In this document: piece after piece, positions 13,431 to 25,639 of the stretch
Numbering within the stretch: the stretch's first letter is position 1
Layout: each line of letters begins with the position of its first letter
From: Triplophysa rosa
Taxonomy: Eukaryota > Chordata > Actinopteri > Cypriniformes > Nemacheilidae
Length of the DNA stretch: 64,000 bases
Direction of reading: 5' to 3'
Assembly: GCF_024868665.1 (NCBI RefSeq)
Contig: NC_079895.1
Coordinates: 11,652,585 to 11,716,584, forward strand
Notes under the pieces: model-generated
What the model was told of the DNA's origin: nothing
Database searches by the model: none
What the model saw: the letters and a program-made list of their open reading frames with translations, nothing else
Position numbers and translations under genes: made by a program

Positions 13431-14255
13431 GACTATACCTCTCATCTCTCTTCCTGCTTACCCAGATACTAAGCTAGTTAGCAAGCTTGTCTATATTAGG
13501 CTGACAACATACAAACCCAATTCCCTCTGAAACCAGCATAGTGACTAGCTTAGGCTGGTTTAAGCTGGAGAGAGTGAGATCTTGGGTGCAATCACGCCAT
13601 TATCTAATTGTCAGGGCATGTAAGGCTATCTAATTTCATCTTCCACGTCGCAAAATGATGCAATGGGCAGGGAGGAGGTCGTGAAATATGGTATCAAATC
13701 AAACGCACATTTTTGGTCCACTTGGGTGAAACTAAAAGCCCCATATGCCACAACAAATTTCTAGATGTCTGGTTTTCCAAGAAGCTAAAAACCTATTTAC
13801 GTAGATGTTTTTTTTTTCTTTCAGTCAACTAATCACATTTTAATTCCTTTTTTGTCTAGCATTTTCTGTTTCTGCAGAGACAATGATCCAATTAAGTGGA
13901 GGCTTAGAGCTTATCTCTATACCCGTAGCCTGCAGAAGTGAATGGGCTATAATTGTCTTTCTTAATTGCCACGCTGATTCACCTGCAGCTGGGATCAGTT
14001 ATATGGCACTCTTACACCACCCTGACAGACCCTGGTATGGAAATGATGCCACTAATGAAGATACTGGGCGGAACTATTCCTCACGTTGACAGGAAGGAAA
14101 TAGACTTCCAGGAAGAATTACAGGTTTCTATAGGGATTAGAAGGCTCCGGGGTTTCAGGGTTGTCTCAGTCTATCTTTCTCTACTCCGTATGTTCTCGAG
14201 GGCTTTGGGTGCATCTCAGATCCATTATTGAATACTCGAAGCCTGAACAATTCAC
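13431..14255. other. Intergenic, no gene seen
   Basis: Contains a short 'gcttaggctggtttaagctgg'-like motif near 13548-13570, a minor repeat common in fish, and a T-run near 13808. Two overlapping short open frames at 13883-14231 have no recognisable domain. Confidence 0.4.
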
Positions 14256-14477
14256 AGATTACTGCTTGAGGGTGACCGACTCCCCAATCACAGATATGAT
14301 GGTCTAAAAGTCGTCTACCAAGCCTAGTATTGATTTAAGTGGATTTGTGCATTGTATTAAAAATGAGACGAGATCAATATGAAAGAACACACCAGTTCAA
14401 GGGCTCTATTAATAGCAATTCAGATGATTATCAAGTTTCCATAAAATGCTGTTAGATCCTTTATAAGTTAGTCATGG
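14256..14477. promoter_or_regulatory. Duplicated non-coding element, copy A
   Basis: About 220 bp that aligns collinearly with 16714-16927. Shared blocks in order: 'cagattac', 'aatcacaga', 'gtcgtct', 'agtattgatt', 'ggatttgtgc', 'aaaatgaga', 'tgaaagaacacac', 'ttaatagc' and 'agttagtcatg'. The copies have diverged substantially but keep block order and spacing. There is no open frame, terminal repeat or target duplication, and no third copy in the window, so a local duplication of a regulatory element is more likely than a transposon. A regulatory function is an inference. Confidence 0.45.
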
Positions 14478-15099
14478 ATATGGTCATCTGGGCCAAATTA
14501 TTCATACTAGTGTCTATGTGTAATTTGGCCACAAGAGTAAAATACATTTTGTCTATAAAGAAAAATAAAAGGCCCTCTTGGCATTTTGTAGCATATATAA
14601 AATGTCTGTATTATATACCAATATCAAAATCTCACTGTACGATAATACCTCTGTATAAAGTCCACGGTACAATATTTATTGCAATATTTAAAGTGACAAA
14701 TGATGACTTGGAAACGTGCCATAAGCATCCTCTTTTCTTTATCCTCTAATCATAACTGTTGCTTAGAGGTATGAGGTATAGTAAGAGATGGGTCAAATGA
14801 CCTAAAATCTCTTTTATAAAATAAAATAATTGCACCAGATGGACCTTGCCAAGTGTTATTTTGGCAAGGTTATTTTTTCTAACATTTTCTAACATCGTTT
14901 AATACACGTTTAATACCATAATGAGACAATTTTGCTATTGCGATAACACAATATCGATAATATTGTTACATCGCTACTGTATTGTGAAGGTACTTTCGAA
15001 GAAATTTGCTTTATGCTTTAAATTAGAACATTATTATTTATTGTTATTATTATTTAAATAAATGTATAATAATAACAATAATAATCTGTCTCATATCTG

Positions 15100-15190
15100 T
15101 CATACTGCCATGTTGGTTGGAACTGCACCCAAGCTTTTCACCTACTGTTGCACTTGTGTATATGGTTGAGTGACAATAAAGGGATTTGAT
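15100..15190 (+). repeat. LINE-type 3' tail fragment
   Basis: Reads 'ctactgttgcacttgtgtat' and ends in 'gtgacaataaagggatttga', a tail shape seen in fish L2/CR1-type non-LTR elements. There is no reverse transcriptase in the flanking sequence, so it is a 5'-truncated insertion. An imperfect (TAA)n/(TTA)n simple repeat follows at 15194-15225. Confidence 0.45.
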
Positions 15191-15494
15191 TTTTTAATAA
15201 TAATAATATTATTATTATTATTATAGTTACTCTTATTTAAATCCTTTTAAATAAGCATATACCTTTTATTCTTGAAAAAATGTGAAATACAATTACTGAT
15301 ATTTAAAAATTAATCATTTGAAAATAATAACAATCGGAGGAATACAAAGGAATATACAGCAACAATGCACTACATTAAGATGTATATTATATTCATATAT
15401 TTATATAATATGCATACAAAGTCTGTTGACTGTACTCTTCAGCGTTTACATAATATTATGGCATTACAGTATTGACAATAATCCCAATTTTTTT

Positions 15495-15637
15495 TGTTTT
15501 TAAGCATGCAAAACTGCCACTTTTGTTAAAGTGTTAACCAGATAATACTGCTGGATTATTTTAAATGTTTTTAAAAAAATCCAAGGCTATTATCTGGTTA
15601 ACACCTCAACATGGGTGGCAGTTTTGCATCCTTAAAA
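15495..15637. repeat. Near-perfect palindrome (hairpin)
   Basis: Left arm 'atgcaaaactgccac' plus 'gttaaccagataata'; right arm 'tattatctggttaac' plus 'gtggcagttttgcat'. The arms also match outward through 'ttttaag' / 'cttaaaa'. It forms a hairpin with arms of about 45-60 nt and a short AT loop. Probably a small fold-back element. Confidence 0.7.
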
Positions 15638-15639
15638 AA

Positions 15640-16713
15640 ATCATTCGCCAAAATAAAGAGAAAAAATATTAAATAAACACAATAAAAGATCATTTTGATT
15701 AATAGATATCACGATAACATTGTTGTTTTAAATTCTTTTGAAAATATGATATTGTGACAGGCCTAATATACATAATAAACTACAACATAAAAACTTTTAA
15801 ATGACACTTTAGGGTCTAATGCATGACACCAGACAGAACTGACAGCCACATTTGATTTCTCGTGTTTTCTCTCCTTTCACTTTGAAACAAAGAGACTTAA
15901 CTACAGGGCACGTGTCTGTCTGAAGCCCAGGGTAAATCTGTGTCCTTTACTTCGCCCTTGAACTGATTGTTTATGCATGAGACACAACATGGAGCTAATT
16001 CTCCATGTTACACCACAGCAAACAGTGGGCCATCAGCATGCATAAGGAAACACTTCAGAGCGCGCTCTGCCAAAAAGATTGGATTGAGAGAGAGTTCTCA
16101 AAGGGCTTCTGCACTACAGCACCACGGGCCAGCCTCCAGAACCCATACCTAGCAATGGTGGCTTTTTTCCCGCCCTGTGGGAGGAGCAGTGGCCCAGGTG
16201 TGGATCAAAGAGACCCTTTAAGACTCATAAGCGCCAAGCCCACGGGATGATCGACCTGAGTCACGCCCGTGCCGGACTCGAATGAAGATCACATGAGTTG
16301 TCTTAATGACGACCTCTGGCCACAACCTCCAGACACGCGTGTTGACGAACTGCTATTACGCTCTCGGGCTGGTGCGGCCGATTAACATGTCTAATGCCTC
16401 AGTGACAGAGAAGCTGGGGGGAGATGGGGTGTTTGCTGGCAGAGGAGTGTGAAATCCGCTAATTAACGTGACCTGCCTTTGATCCAAAGAGAATACACAA
16501 ATGACATCTGAATCAGGAGGGAGGCGCTGGGCGAACGAGGGGCTGCGCCCCACCTAGGCAAGCTGGGGCTTGGCGTGTGACTTCAAGCCTTCGTCATTGC
16601 GTGGAAAACAAAGATATCACGGGGATCAGCTTTAATGAGCATCATAACATCTTTTTGCCCGCAATCAAACCTGTGCATCCTACAAGATTTTCCTTTCCTT
16701 TATGCGCCAGCCT
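15640..16713. other. Intergenic, no gene seen; possible conserved DNA at 15.95-16.6 kb
   Basis: The part from 15950 to 16600 is less AT-rich than its surroundings and contains few simple repeats, which fits conserved regulatory DNA next to element B. No coding region is supported. Confidence 0.3.
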
Positions 16714-16927
16714 TTCAGATTACAGCTCGAGGGCGGCTGACTGCCAAATCACAGACGTGCCACTGTAAATGTCGTCTTTCAAGTCGAGTATTGATTCCAG
16801 CGGATTTGTGCTTTTTATCAAAATGAGACCAGATCGATGTGAAAGAACACACAAGCGCGAGGCTTCTTTTAATAGCTCTTTAAATTTCACAAAAACATCG
16901 TCTGTCAGATCTTTATGAGTTAGTCAT
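16714..16927. promoter_or_regulatory. Duplicated non-coding element, copy B
   Basis: Partner of 14256-14477, in the same orientation and 2461 bp downstream (measured at the shared 'gtcgtct' block). This copy is slightly shorter and more GC-rich in the middle. The element keeps a 'gatttgtgc...tgaaagaacacac' core and ends in 'gagttagtcatg'. Confidence 0.45.
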
Positions 16928-19900
16928 GCAAACTGTTATCACCTAGACCTAATGTTTTGTACGAGGGTTTACGTATAATGTGAGCATTGAGGTAAAATAA
17001 ATGAGATTACTAGCAAGCAATGGTTTTCTTCTTTAAGTTTTGCTTCAACAGTAAAACAACAATTGTGAACCATCCAACACCACAAACCTGGTGGACAACA
17101 ACCAGCAAAAATGGACAAAAATCTCAATTTAAATAGAAATAGTAGATCTGATTCTATATTCTAAAGCAGCCTTAATCCACAACCTAATCCATAATTTTGC
17201 ATAATCCATAGTTGTGATGTTATTTAAAGGAGAAACACCATCATAAATTAAAATGAACAAAATCAAAATTATTGATTAGTAAGATGATTAAGTAAAATAT
17301 ATGTACTTATGTTCAATTCTGGCATTATGGATGTGATATTTTCAGTCAAAACTTGATATATAAATTCTCAGAGAGGGTATTCATTGCCAATATATATTGA
17401 ATTATCTGTTTAAATTTGACTAAACCCCTGATGATAGAGTCCAGACATCAGAAAACATCAGTCTATGCACAAGCTTCAAAAGAGAAAGATTTATGAGTTA
17501 TGGATGTGGCAAAACAGGACACTGTTTTTGAAAGACAAAAATACTTTCTGTGAATTAAAATGTATAAACCAGAAGCAATAATACCTAACAAATGGAGGGA
17601 GAAGTGGCTCTTTATAGAACATAAAATAGTTACTTTATTTTAATTCTCATATGCCCATTTATGAGGCATATGGATCGATATGGCTGTGACAATTCATAAA
17701 AATGCTTTAAAAACTAAGAGAATACATGGGTATTTAAACCACCAAATATTGACACCTGAGCTATCAGTATGGTAAAAATCTTTGGTAAAAAAAATGATTT
17801 TTTTTTTTCAGGTTGACATATGCAATATGCATGGTATTGTCCTTCCATTCTTGCACTATTTTTTCGATAATTTTAATTTATAAATCAACTCACAGACCAT
17901 TTACACTCCTTTCCAAACCACAATTTCAGAACTAGTGCTACTAAAAAATTAAAAAGGTTTTAATACCAAACATAAAATTCCCCATCTTGTCATGTGACTC
18001 ATTTACTGAGAACATGTGTGAAGCAGACACCGTTTGAGCCAGGTCTGAAGAGTCCCCACAGATGGCCCTGGAGGCCCCTCCCTGCCTGACGATGTGTTGT
18101 TGTGCTGTGCACTCGAGCACACTTGATTGAGGGAGGAGGACACATCTCTTCCTCTCTCAGTGCCTCCTCCGTCCACCACATGGGGCTCACCAAAACATTC
18201 CACCTGCTACTCAGGCATCACACGCTCCGGACAGATTGCGGAGTGAGAGGTAGCAGGGCGGAATGGTGGGTTTTGTCGGACGCAATTATATTCCTGTTTT
18301 TTTTTTTTCTTTTTAAGAGACTGCTCACTGTAAGCCACGCCAGAGGATGACTGTTCTTTTTTGGCCCCATGTGGGCCTTGCAATGCATATGTATTAACAC
18401 AGAGCCAATTTTCCAAGCTATGTCTCTGGAATACACATGGGGGCGTCTTGCAGACATGTCACAATAATGACTGTTTACCTGCCCTCTTCCTGTCTGTATT
18501 TTCCACTGCGGTGCAGCCTTAACCAACAACAGAGAAGCAAAAAAATGAGGAGAAATAGTTAGTGGGTTTAAAATGGCATGCTAATCATACTGTTTTTCAG
18601 TATGTATACTGTGCACTATATGCATTTTCTTTCTACACATCCTGAATAATCTGACAACACTTGCTGAAAGAATATCCAGAGAAGTGAGATCAATAATAGG
18701 TAGCATAGTGACAAAAACGCAGCAATCTTAAGTGAAGTGTTTATTAAGTACTACTGCTGTCTTACGTGTCTGACTGCACAATAATAAATAAAAAAATGCA
18801 GTATAGAATAACTTGCTAAAAAAACCTCTAAAACGAAACATCTAAAATATGTGATACGACAATGCTTTAGTTTTACACAAAAAAATAATTATACTAAAAT
18901 AAAACAACATACATGTTTCGTGTCCTTTCATGAAAAAAACTTCTGAATGTGACCATTTATGTTTTACTGATGCAGTACATAAAACAAATCTGACAATGTT
19001 ATTGCACACCATAGCAATATGCATACTGCGATATGCACATTTGCGATATTTAAATAATTTTGCTATATGTATAGCCCTGAAGCCCAGCCAACAACACAAC
19101 ACTATCAATCCACCTCAAACTATTTCTTGGAACACTTGGCCAAAAGTTATTCAAGTTATAAGTTATTCACATTGCACAGAAATCCAGTTTTCACATTTTA
19201 TCTCCATGACTGACTGTCTGCACTGTCATTTTGCCAGTGATCAAATTAGATCAGTTTATTCAGTCACTGTAGTCATTATCTGATATATCTGCATAAATTG
19301 CCATACAAATGATTTAAGCGTCAAGAGACTTTCTCTCTCTTGCTGCTACTGAGAGAATATTTCACTGTTGAAAGAAAGGACAGAAAAATAAAAAATTCCT
19401 GAAAGTAAGCGATTCGAGGACACAGCTGCAGACACAAGCTGACATTATATACACACTAAATCCCAGATGACAAAATAAACTGAAATCTGATCGGCCCATT
19501 CAGACTGAAATGCATTTCCAAAAATCTAATTTTAATTGTATTTCAAAGTGCCTTTAACTGTGATCTAGGTCGGGTTTGCTAAATCAGATTTCATGTGGTG
19601 ATTTTGTAAAGTCCTGGTTTGAGCGAGGTCATTTCACAGAAACAATGCATAATCACAATACTTGCTTAGGTATTTTCAAAATCTACAATGAAATAAATGA
19701 TATATTAAAATATATTATATAATAAAATTATTGTATAATATAAAACATTATTTAAATGTAAAAATCCTTAATTGATCGAAACAATAAAACGACCATAATA
19801 AAACCAGTCGGTCCAGTCATGTTCAAAGCCGGTCATGGTCAAATACTTAACACACACATAACTTGTGACTGCACGTCAATTGAATTGTACTGTATATTAA

Positions 19901-21170
19901 TATGCCAAGATGCAGTGTTGCTTGGCAACCATAAGCAATTAAACCCACTTGGTGTTGTGCGTAACAAACACCCCACCGAAACAACCCATATTGACATTTG
20001 ATGTCATATTAAGGGTGTTGGCCTTTCTAAAGTTCAGACTAAAGCAATAATTCGACTTTTCAGTCGAACTACATCATTTACTAGTCTGGTTTTGTGAATT
20101 TAGTCCAATAGATCTGGCCTGCCCACTGAAAGCCAGCAAGGTAAAACAACAGTCCAGCAAAATCTCTTCCAGGTGACACACAGGGCATGATTCATGGAAT
20201 CAGGAAGATCCTTTAAATCAGGTTTATTTCTTGAGTTGACTTATCTGGAACATTTTGAACTGCATATCAAACTCTATCAGCCCAATCCAGATCAAATGTG
20301 AACACCAACCCTTTTAAGTGATGTAGAGCCATGTCAGTAGCACTTCACGGCAAACACAGAGAAAATGTAGCAGTAGCAGTTTGGGACAAGCTTCATAAAT
20401 TGAGTCTAGAGGAGTGCTGGTCAAAACAGAACACGGTAATTCCCTGCATCCCCATATCGCACACGTTTTGTCTATCTGCTTTTAAGTATCGGTAGGGGCT
20501 GTCAGATCTCTGGCAGGCTGTCGGGAGCAGATTAAGGACACTATCTTGGCATCGAGCCGGTTCTACAAGCACAGCTTTTGGAAATGGATTGCACATGGCA
20601 ACACTATAGCCACAGAACACACTGCAGGTGATGGTGGTGGTGTCCAGGATGTGCCTATGTCCAATAGCGTGTGTCTATCTATTCATAGACTAGTCTATTC
20701 TTAGGGGATGTGCCGCAACATTAAGGATTATTAATTGATGACAAATTTTTAAATCTTGCATTGAGTATTTTATTATTGAAGAAACAATATTACTGTGATC
20801 TCTGCTTCGCTCAACACAGAAGTAAATTGAGGATGAATAATCAGACTGTTTTTAGGACTACATTTAAACGTGAAATGTGCAATTTCAGTGCTAATATAAT
20901 GTACCAACCTAAAGTGCAAAAATAATGTTTTTAAACAGATTTTTGCAAATCCCTCCTCGGACATTTGCCTAATATGTATATGTATATATATATATGTCAT
21001 GATTCTGCCTCATCATGTCATGTCTTTCTTGGTCTTGGTCTTGGTCTCCTTGCCGCTTCCCTGCAGCCGGCCACCAGTCCGGTGGTCCAGCTGAAGAAAA
21101 CGAGGAAACGAGAGGGGCGGGGCCAAAGACGAGACCGGAGAGAGCGCATGCTATGTTAGAACCAACACTA
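16928..21170. other. Intergenic, no gene seen
   Basis: AT-rich sequence with homopolymer tracts (for example 17800-17812 and 18297-18311) and a short (TA)n tract at about 20970-20996. A GC-richer patch at 18030-18260 carries several short overlapping frames without domains. Only shadow-type open frames of 60-117 residues occur. Confidence 0.45.
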
Positions 21171-21185
21171 ACATGCCTATATTGA

Positions 21186-21812
21186 CAAATATAGTGTACT
21201 TGTGTCCTATGGTGTGACATAGCAAAAATTAAGAAAAAACTAACAATGAAGATAAATCTTTCTTATGCTATTTAAATTTTATATTAAATATTGATAATAG
21301 AAAATAATATTTTATTCATAGAGATTCACCAATACTAAACATCTGCCGACACCGATTCTGAAGATTTAGTGAATATTTCTTAACTTTCTTAATGTTATTA
21401 TTAACTCATATATTCATATTTAGACTATTAATATTGAACATCAAACTGGTGATGTTTCTTAATACTTTCTATCTACAGAGCACACATTCATTGCATTTTC
21501 CTGTCCTCTTTTGATTAACAGGATATATCGGCCCTGATCTCATGGCTGTTTTTAAAAAAATTGCTTTTATCGACCAATACCGATTATTGATCTCTAATTA
21601 TTAACATAGTTGACAAATATATTATATATTGTGACATATAGTGTGACAACAAAAAATAAAATAAAAACTGTTAATAATATATATTTCATATTATTAATAT
21701 TTATATTTAGCCTATAATATAAAATAGCATTAGAGAGATTTATCTTCATTGTTTGTTTTTCTAAATTTTTGCTGTCACTCCATAAGACGATATTTTTGGT
21801 TCATTTGTCAAC
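21186..21812. repeat. Long inverted repeat (about 0.6 kb)
   Basis: The left arm around 21200-21262 ('tatggtgtgaca', 'acaatgaagataaatct') is inverted at 21738-21790 ('agatttatcttcattgt', 'tgtcactccata'). The space between is AT-rich. Probably an old fold-back transposon; no target duplication was resolved. Confidence 0.5.
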
Positions 21813-24073
21813 TACCCGTATGGTTTTTTTAAATAAGTGATTCTGAAAATGACTACTAGATTTCTGGAGGAATGCTGCTTGCACAAGATAGCTTCCTCTG
21901 CATCATCCAGCATGCAAAGGATCTAACAACGTCACAGTAGCAATACATGAGATGATGTTGCATCTCATTTACATGTTTTATTGTAGTTCCTTTTAATTAG
22001 GATTGAGCAATCAGCTATTGTCTCATGAATGTGTATGACACATGGCCCGGAATATAAATATCACAAACACTCCAAATCCCAATGCAGCAATAAGACCGGA
22101 CACACTGTGCTGTAATTCACCATATGTTTAACTATTCCGACATTAAAATGTGAAGGACCCTTTAATATAAAGCCTTGTGATTAACTGCCTTAGGAAGCGG
22201 ATTTAAAACTGTTCTTTTAGCGCAAATGGATATGGTAGCCAATAAAGAAAGGCATCTGTTTTGTGTGAGCGTCTTTTCCTGATGAAATGTGGAATCTCAC
22301 ACCTGCTACCTGTCTCTTTTAGACCAGAGGGGATTTCCTAAAAATATTACATGCCACAGGATGCGAAACTAACATCGTGTGGCAACTTAAACGCAGTTGC
22401 TCTCCATTTTGTAGGTCACTTTGGCTCTGCATTGTTTCATTGTTGACTATAATGTATTCATTTCAGGATGCCCAAAGCACAGAAAGGTCTGAATATTTCC
22501 AATTATTGGGAAAGCATCAGGCAGAGCTGCTGTAATTAAAACCCGGTTGACACTGAAGATAGTCAGCGCTCTCATAGGTCACCAGCTCACATGCCACAGG
22601 CCTTATCCTGCACAGTAATTGCCACCCGATTTAATTATGTTTTTACATCTTGATACGGAACCATGTGACAAATACCTGTTAGAGACAATGCAAACGTTGT
22701 TTTCTTCTTTAAATTCTGCTATTTGTATATGTTGTTATAGTCATGTTGTTATTGCGATTCTGTGCATATTTCATTACATTTTTAATGAATTACACAGTAG
22801 GAACGCCGTTTATAAATACATCAAGTTTTAACAAGCACTGTCTGTGTGGTACGCTCAGAGGAATACCTGACCGTTCTGTCAGCCTAGGTGAGGAATACGA
22901 CTGGAGTCAGAGAGATTTTCAGCATTCGCCACTGAAAAAAAAAGCAAAAAAATTTAATCAAATCCCTTCTGGTCTAATAGTTCATGACATGAATGACTGA
23001 TTTGTTACAAGGTCGCAGTCACAGGGTGATGAGAAGAATTCATATACAGACAAATGCTCAATGGTCCGCAGTCACGTCTGTGAATATACTGGGGCACTTA
23101 AGTCTGAAAATGTACATGAACGCAAAAAAATTTTTTTCATGAGTCACTGCAGATTTTAATCACATTCTGCAGCACGATTCAATACATTATTCATATCAAG
23201 CTTATAAACCAGGTGACCTGCTATGCCCTTAATATGCTGATCTAGTGCCAGTTTTCTCTATGCGATGACCTTATCCAATACCAAAACAAATAAAATTTCC
23301 AGGCTGGCAACACAACTTTATGGACATTTACTCGTCATTAAGAAGCTCCCATATACACTTAGTCTCACTAATTAAAGTCTTGGCTCAAAGTGACAGTTTT
23401 AATAAAGCGCTAAACATTATCGGCCAATCACTGATGACTCATAACAAGAGGGCAATACATTCCCTTTAGCTGATACAAACTATTATAAATACAATAATTG
23501 TTTAACACATTAAAACACAGTCAAATAAAAGCTGTGTGTAGTGAAAAATCAAAACAAAACTTCACTGTGCCACTGTAGGTTATGAAAACAATAAAAAGCA
23601 ACAAATAGACGGCAATGTATAATTTCTACTAATCACAAGGGACAAAATATCCTGGTTAGTTAGCCATTCATTTCTATGTAGAAGTGACTTCTCTGTATGT
23701 CTTTCATTCAATTAGTGCAATAAAATAAAATGATACATAGCTTTTATGCTGGAAGTTTCTTTTAATTTTTCAACAAATAAGCAACCCTAGAGACCTTTTG
23801 CCCATCTATGCTATCTATACCTTTTGCTCTATCTATGGCTAAGTGCAAAAACACAGTGTTTGGGGCTGAGGTGATTTTTGCTTACAGATGTGACTCAGAT
23901 AGGTCGAATCACGCTACCAAGTCTCTCCTCAGAGGTTTAGATAAACAAATCCAATCATAAAAGAAGTAAAAACCTACACTCAATTTCAAACATCATTACT
24001 TTGAGATGCAATTGAAGGTAGTCACAATTTCTTTTAAAACAAAAATCTAAGAAGTAGGCCTATAAACTTTCCT
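21813..24073. other. Intergenic; candidate conserved DNA at 22.2-22.65 kb
   Basis: No gene. The part from 22200 to 22650 contains TAATTA-type cores ('gctgtaattaaaac', 'gcacagtaattgcc', 'gatttaattatg') in non-repetitive sequence and may be another klf7-domain enhancer. The rest is unremarkable AT-rich DNA. Confidence 0.3.
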
Positions 24074-24430
24074 TAAAGGGGTCATACGACACGGCTAAAA
24101 CGAATATTAGCATTTGTTTTAGATGTAATGCAATGTGTATACACGATTTAAGGTTCAAAAACGCTGTATTTTCCACATACCGTGCATGTTTGTATCTCCT
24201 CTTTGCCCCGCCTATCTGAAACGTGCTGATTTTTTTCAAAGCTCATCGCTCTGAAAAGCGAGGTGTGCTATGATTGGCCAGTTGACCAGTGCATAGTGAT
24301 TGGTCAAATACTGCATGCGTGTGACGGAAATGTAATGAAACGGAACAAAGAAATTTATACCAATTTAGAACAACTTGACGGTAAGTAAATGATGACAGAA
24401 TTTTTATTTTGGGGTGAACTGTCCCTTTAA
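24074..24430. repeat. Composite miniature element
   Basis: Starts 'ttaaaggggtcatacgacac' and ends 'ggtgaactgtccctttaa'. The left 280 bp belong to one family (with 'tttgccccgcctatctgaaa' and 'gctatgattggccagttgac'). The right 70 bp are the right arm of the fold-back family. The shared TTAAAGG / CCTTTAA ends suggest recombination or nesting of two related elements. Confidence 0.55.
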
Positions 24431-24629
24431 CACTACAAACAGGACTCACTGTTGTGTTAACACACCATGTAAGACCTACGTTTCATCAACGAAGACCATC
24501 TCCATCTAAAAAAATAAATAAAAAAATATCAAAGCAAACCTTTTAATGTTCAAGAAAATGTTTATAATAAAATACAGCAGGTAACTCACCGCGTGTGGAG
24601 TTACCTGAGGAATATAGTTCTTGAAAGTC

Positions 24630-25108
24630 AAAGGGATATTTCAGAGTTAAATGATGCAGGCGTGTCGTCAGTTCCGGTGACGAACGCGGCATTCTTCGTT
24701 TAGTTCCAATAGGATACGTCTCCTCTGTGCGGGAGCTTTCGTCACCGCCATTTGCTGGAAAAACAAGCCTCTGGTTCACATGCAGCTCAGGGATGACAAG
24801 TTAGACATTAACATTAATAGCGCTTTCAATATGGATTTCTCTTAAACAAACGCATCGATTCGCTTCAAAAGATATTCGTTAAGACCACGGAGCCGTGTCG
24901 AGCAGTTCTTTGATCGATGGATGCACTTTTTGGAGCTCCAAAAAATTGCCCCCCATTCACTCCCATTCTACCACTTGGAAGAAAAATGATACGTGGTATT
25001 ATAACTCCGACAGCATTATTCTTCAAGAAGAAAGTCATATTCAGTCAGGATGCCTTGAGGGTGAGTAAAACATGGGGAAATTTTGTTTTGCCTCTGAAAT
25101 ATCCCTTT
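24630..25108. repeat. Terminal-inverted-repeat miniature element
   Basis: A 17-bp perfect terminal inverted repeat, 'aaagggatatttcagag', at 24630-24646 and its inverse at 25092-25108, around a body of about 480 bp with no transposase. A non-autonomous DNA transposon. Confidence 0.7.
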
Positions 25109-25413
25109 AGTTTAAATCTTATTAAATTGCCTTCTTTTTTTATACCTTCCTACATAGCAAAATAACTTCGAGTATAAAAAATAGAAAGCGTGTTTAAATG
25201 TTATTATTAATAAATTCATTATTTCTGTGAATATAAAATAAATATGACTACTTCACAAACTTGTCAAAAAAAATGAAATACCATAATTTTTTAACTAAAT
25301 GTAATGAAAAAAATGTAACGTATTGAAGCAGCTCATTAACTAAAGCAGTGCTCCCAATTATGTTTGGTGATGCATAAGGCACAAAGATTCTTACATCCAT
25401 TTCAAACATTTGA

Positions 25414-25633
25414 GGGGGTTCCCTAAAAAAGATTAGCTTAAACCAGGACTAGGCCTTAGTTAAATTAGAATATTTGAGTAGTTTTTTTTTTATAACATAC
25501 AAAAAAACATTAGTATGCATCTTGAGAAAAAACAATGCCACTAACATATTTTATGATATATGAGTTTGACTTGTTTTCGATCAAGACACCTCTAACATTT
25601 AAATGAGGTTAATCCCTGTCCGGGAAACCGCCC
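25414..25633. repeat. Miniature element of the 'gggcggtttcccgga' family
   Basis: The right end reads 'taatccctgtccgggaaacc', followed by 'gccc'. The left end is the eroded inverse, 'gggggttccctaaa', with 'taaaccaggactaggcctta' inside. A better-preserved relative is at 34537-34770. Confidence 0.6.
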
Positions 25634-25639
25634 TTTAAA

